Assembly: GCA_002712335.1 (NCBI GenBank)
Contig: PATI01000013.1
Coordinates: forward strand, 1-35,379
Source: Rhodospirillaceae bacterium
GTDB lineage: Bacteria > Pseudomonadota > Alphaproteobacteria > MPNO01 > UBA2964
Direction of reading: 5' to 3'
DNA length: 35,379 nucleotides
Within the stretch, counting starts at the first letter, position 1. Each line of letters starts with the position of its first letter. Below are positions 33,311-35,379 of the stretch, piece by piece. Under the pieces are notes generated by a model. That model did not search any database. It saw only the letters and a list, made by a program, of their open reading frames with translations, and was not told the DNA's origin. The translations under genes were made by a program, and so were the position numbers.

Positions 33311-35095
33311 ATGGGCGATGAAGGCATAAAGAAATCAAATACCAAATATCAGTCAGATGTTATTGTAGATCTTATCAAAGATTTTGGCTTCAAACACATT
33401 GCATTGAATCCAGGGGCAAGTTACCGCGGTTTGCACGATAGCTTAGTAAACTACGGTGAAAACGACCCTCCCATGATGCTTTGCACTCATGAGAAGATTG
33501 CTGTTCAGATGGCCCACGGTTATGCGCGGGCTACGGGAGAACCGATGATAGCCATCGTTCATAATCTTGTCGGTTTGTTGCATGCTCCTATGGGGGTTTA
33601 CTATGCTTATCTTGATCGGGCGCCTGTTTTTATTATGGGTGCGACCGGTCCTGTGGCAGAACCTAAACGGCGTCCGTTTATTGACTGGATACACTCCGCA
33701 AATGTTCAAGGACAAATTTTACGCGACTTTGTAAAATGGGACGCCCAACCTAACACTATTGATTATGTACCCGATGCGTTTGCGCGAGCCTATTCGGTTA
33801 TGATGACCGCGCGTCAAGGACCTATTTATATGTGTTACGATGCCGGTCTTCAGGAGGCCGAGTTGGATCATGAGATACACATGCCACCGCCCTCAGCTGC
33901 ACGGGTTCCAGCTCAGGCGGCTCCAGATCCGCAGGCTCTGAGCCAAGCCGCAGATATGCTGGCTAAGTCTGAGCGTCCAGCTATAGTGGCGGATTTTGCT
34001 GCCCGGCCCCCTCATGGTTGGAACCATGTCATTGATATAGCAGAAACATTGGGCGCTAGCGTTTGGGATGTGAACTCCCGACTTAATTTTCCTGGCAACC
34101 ATCCGTTAAATTTATCTATGGATCAGCAGGCCTGCTATGAAAATGTCGATTGCGTTTTGTTATTAGATGTAGCGGATTTTGAGAAACAAACCCATGTCCG
34201 AGATATATCTACAAGAACCGTAAAACCGTCGGTTAATGAAGATGCAAAGTGGATAGATATAGGCTGGACGGATACAGAGATTAGTAAGTGGTCTATGGAT
34301 TATTCACGAACTCTTTTTCCTGACGTTCGTATGACGGCTGATGTGGTGACAGCCACACCAATGCTTACCGATCTCATGAAAGCTAAAATTGCTGATACCG
34401 CCGGTCTAGCCGAAAAAATAGCAAAACGCACAGAATTAATTCATGAAAAGCACCACGCATTAAGAGCTCAATGGCGGAAAGACGCCGAAGAAGATTGGGA
34501 TTCTCAACCAATGACAGTTGGACGATTGGCACTAGAGGTTTGGGAGGTAATAAAAGATGAAGATTGGGTCCTGACGGCTGGTACCATGCATGATGCAGCT
34601 AGAAGGCTGTGGGATTTTGATAGGCCATATTGTCATGGTGGACGTGAACTGGGAACAGGTACTCAGATTGGAACCTCTTTAGGCGTTGCTTTGGCCAATA
34701 AAGGCACTGGCAGACTATGTATAGATTTGCAGCCAGATGGCGACTTAATGTTTGATGCCGGAGCACTTTGGATGGCCTCAAAGTACCAAATTCCTATGCT
34801 TATAGTTATGTATAATAACCGTGCTTACTATAATGATTGGAATCATCAAATTGTTATTGCCAATAATCGGGGTACTGATCCAAGTCGGGCTTATATCGGT
34901 ATGGATTTACTCGATCCAGATCCGGATTTTTCCGGAATCGCTCGGGCTCAAGGCTGGTGGGCTGAAGGTCCTATTGAAAACGGAGATGATGTTGAAGGAG
35001 CCTTGCGTCGAGCAATCGAGCAGGTCAAGAAAGGTAAACCGGCTTTAGTTGACACAATTTGCCGCAGAGGAAAAGGAAAAGCAGCACTTACGTAA
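33311..35095 (+). CDS. ThDP-dependent enzyme (copy F), second of tandem pair E/F, PDG motif
   Basis: A 594-residue tandem paralogue of copy E. It has Glu61 (CTHEKIAVQMAHGYARATG), ALNPGASYRGLHDSLVNY, Pro475-Asp-Gly (LQPDGDLMFD) and MYNNRAYYNDW. The ATG at 33311 was chosen because AAAGG lies about 7 bases upstream and the start then lines up with copy E (MNEGPPIRKANIRYQSDVIV against MGDEGIKKSNTKYQSDVIVD). A TTG start at 33245 would add 22 residues absent from copy E. It is 57 bases before the molybdenum hydroxylase gene. Confidence 0.88.
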   Translation: MGDEGIKKSNTKYQSDVIVDLIKDFGFKHIALNPGASYRGLHDSLVNYGENDPPMMLCTHEKIAVQMAHGYARATGEPMIAIVHNLVGLLHAPMGVYYAYLDRAPVFIMGATGPVAEPKRRPFIDWIHSANVQGQILRDFVKWDAQPNTIDYVPDAFARAYSVMMTARQGPIYMCYDAGLQEAELDHEIHMPPPSAARVPAQAAPDPQALSQAADMLAKSERPAIVADFAARPPHGWNHVIDIAETLGASVWDVNSRLNFPGNHPLNLSMDQQACYENVDCVLLLDVADFEKQTHVRDISTRTVKPSVNEDAKWIDIGWTDTEISKWSMDYSRTLFPDVRMTADVVTATPMLTDLMKAKIADTAGLAEKIAKRTELIHEKHHALRAQWRKDAEEDWDSQPMTVGRLALEVWEVIKDEDWVLTAGTMHDAARRLWDFDRPYCHGGRELGTGTQIGTSLGVALANKGTGRLCIDLQPDGDLMFDAGALWMASKYQIPMLIVMYNNRAYYNDWNHQIVIANNRGTDPSRAYIGMDLLDPDPDFSGIARAQGWWAEGPIENGDDVEGALRRAIEQVKKGKPALVDTICRRGKGKAALT

Positions 35096-35152
35096 TGTAG
35101 GCGTTGTATTGGTTTTAATAAATTCAATATCTAATACCTGGAGTTATAAAAA

Positions 35153-35379
35153 ATGGTAGAAAAATTTGGCATTGGGCAGCCGGTCCCCCGATTTGAAGAC
35201 CCACGTCTTCTCACTGGCGGTGGCAAATATATGGATGACAATCAGATGCCCAACGAAACTCGCGCTTATATTCTGCGATCTCCTTACGCAAACGCTAAAA
35301 TTTGTTCCATGAACATAAGCTCAGCTAAATCTTCGCCAGGAGTCATCGAAATTTTGACCGGGCAGGACTATGTAGCAGA
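35153..35379 (+). CDS. Molybdenum hydroxylase large subunit (xanthine/aldehyde oxidase, CoxL-like), 3'-truncated
   Basis: Only the first 75 residues are in the window. The N-terminus FGIGQPVPRFEDPRLLTGGG, then YILRSPYANAKI, and SSPGVIEILTGQDY are typical of the molybdopterin-binding large subunit of xanthine dehydrogenase, aldehyde oxidase and CO-dehydrogenase-type enzymes. Motifs that separate CoxL (Cys in the active loop) from aldehyde oxidases lie beyond the edge. GGAG precedes the ATG by about 9 bases. It would oxidise an aldehyde or hydroxylate a heterocycle in the cytoplasm with molybdopterin cytosine dinucleotide. Following the ThDP enzymes, it may oxidise the aldehyde released by decarboxylation. 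Small and medium subunits are expected downstream. Confidence 0.88.
   Translation, partial: MVEKFGIGQPVPRFEDPRLLTGGGKYMDDNQMPNETRAYILRSPYANAKICSMNISSAKSSPGVIEILTGQDYVA

Overview
This window reads as an accessory catabolic island of a free-living Gram-negative bacterium, most likely an alphaproteobacterium. That placement is inferred from the mix of a TRAP transporter, UbiD, TauD, SDR and CoxL-type families and from moderate-to-low GC. There are no rRNA or tRNA genes, phage, IS elements or CRISPR arrays, and no recognisable transcriptional regulator. Almost all the DNA is coding, in seven strand blocks.

Left part (1-13411). A truncated RutE-like reductase and a RutA-like flavin monooxygenase read rightward. 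They meet a leftward trio (4418 to 1593): a TauD-type dioxygenase, a SAM methyltransferase and an LplT-like MFS carrier. A divergent rightward operon (4570-9916) holds two tandem TauD paralogues, a glyoxalase I, a UbiD-type decarboxylase and two tandem SDR dehydrogenases, the second broken by a one-base deletion in a G run. A fourth TauD gene faces it (10758 to 9919). A third SDR and a second UbiD-type decarboxylase follow (10882-13411).

Middle part (13430-24113, all leftward). Read 5' to 3', the block encodes a thiamine-diphosphate (ThDP) enzyme, two tandem ornithine-cyclodeaminase-family proteins, a small two-helix membrane protein, a PuuE-like deacetylase, a RutB-like amidohydrolase, a complete TRAP transporter (P, Q, M), an EamA-type transporter and a TIM-barrel isomerase/epimerase-like protein. 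This looks like uptake plus C-N bond processing of an unknown nitrogen-containing organic acid.

Right part (24445-35379, rightward). A divergent promoter region of about 330 bases starts an operon of five ThDP enzymes (one divergent, then two tandem pairs), an FMN-dependent 2-hydroxyacid oxidase overlapping one of them by 4 bases, a YciI-like protein and the start of a molybdenum hydroxylase large subunit. A plausible chemistry is 2-hydroxyacid to 2-oxoacid to decarboxylated aldehyde to acid, but no substrate can be assigned.

The most striking property is paralogue amplification: six ThDP enzymes, four TauD dioxygenases, three SDRs, two UbiDs and two cyclodeaminase-like proteins, often in adjacent pairs whose members both keep their catalytic residues. 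This suggests a pathway with parallel branches for related substrates, or heteromeric enzymes. The six-ThDP array with its PDG-motif subgroup is the best candidate for an undescribed system.
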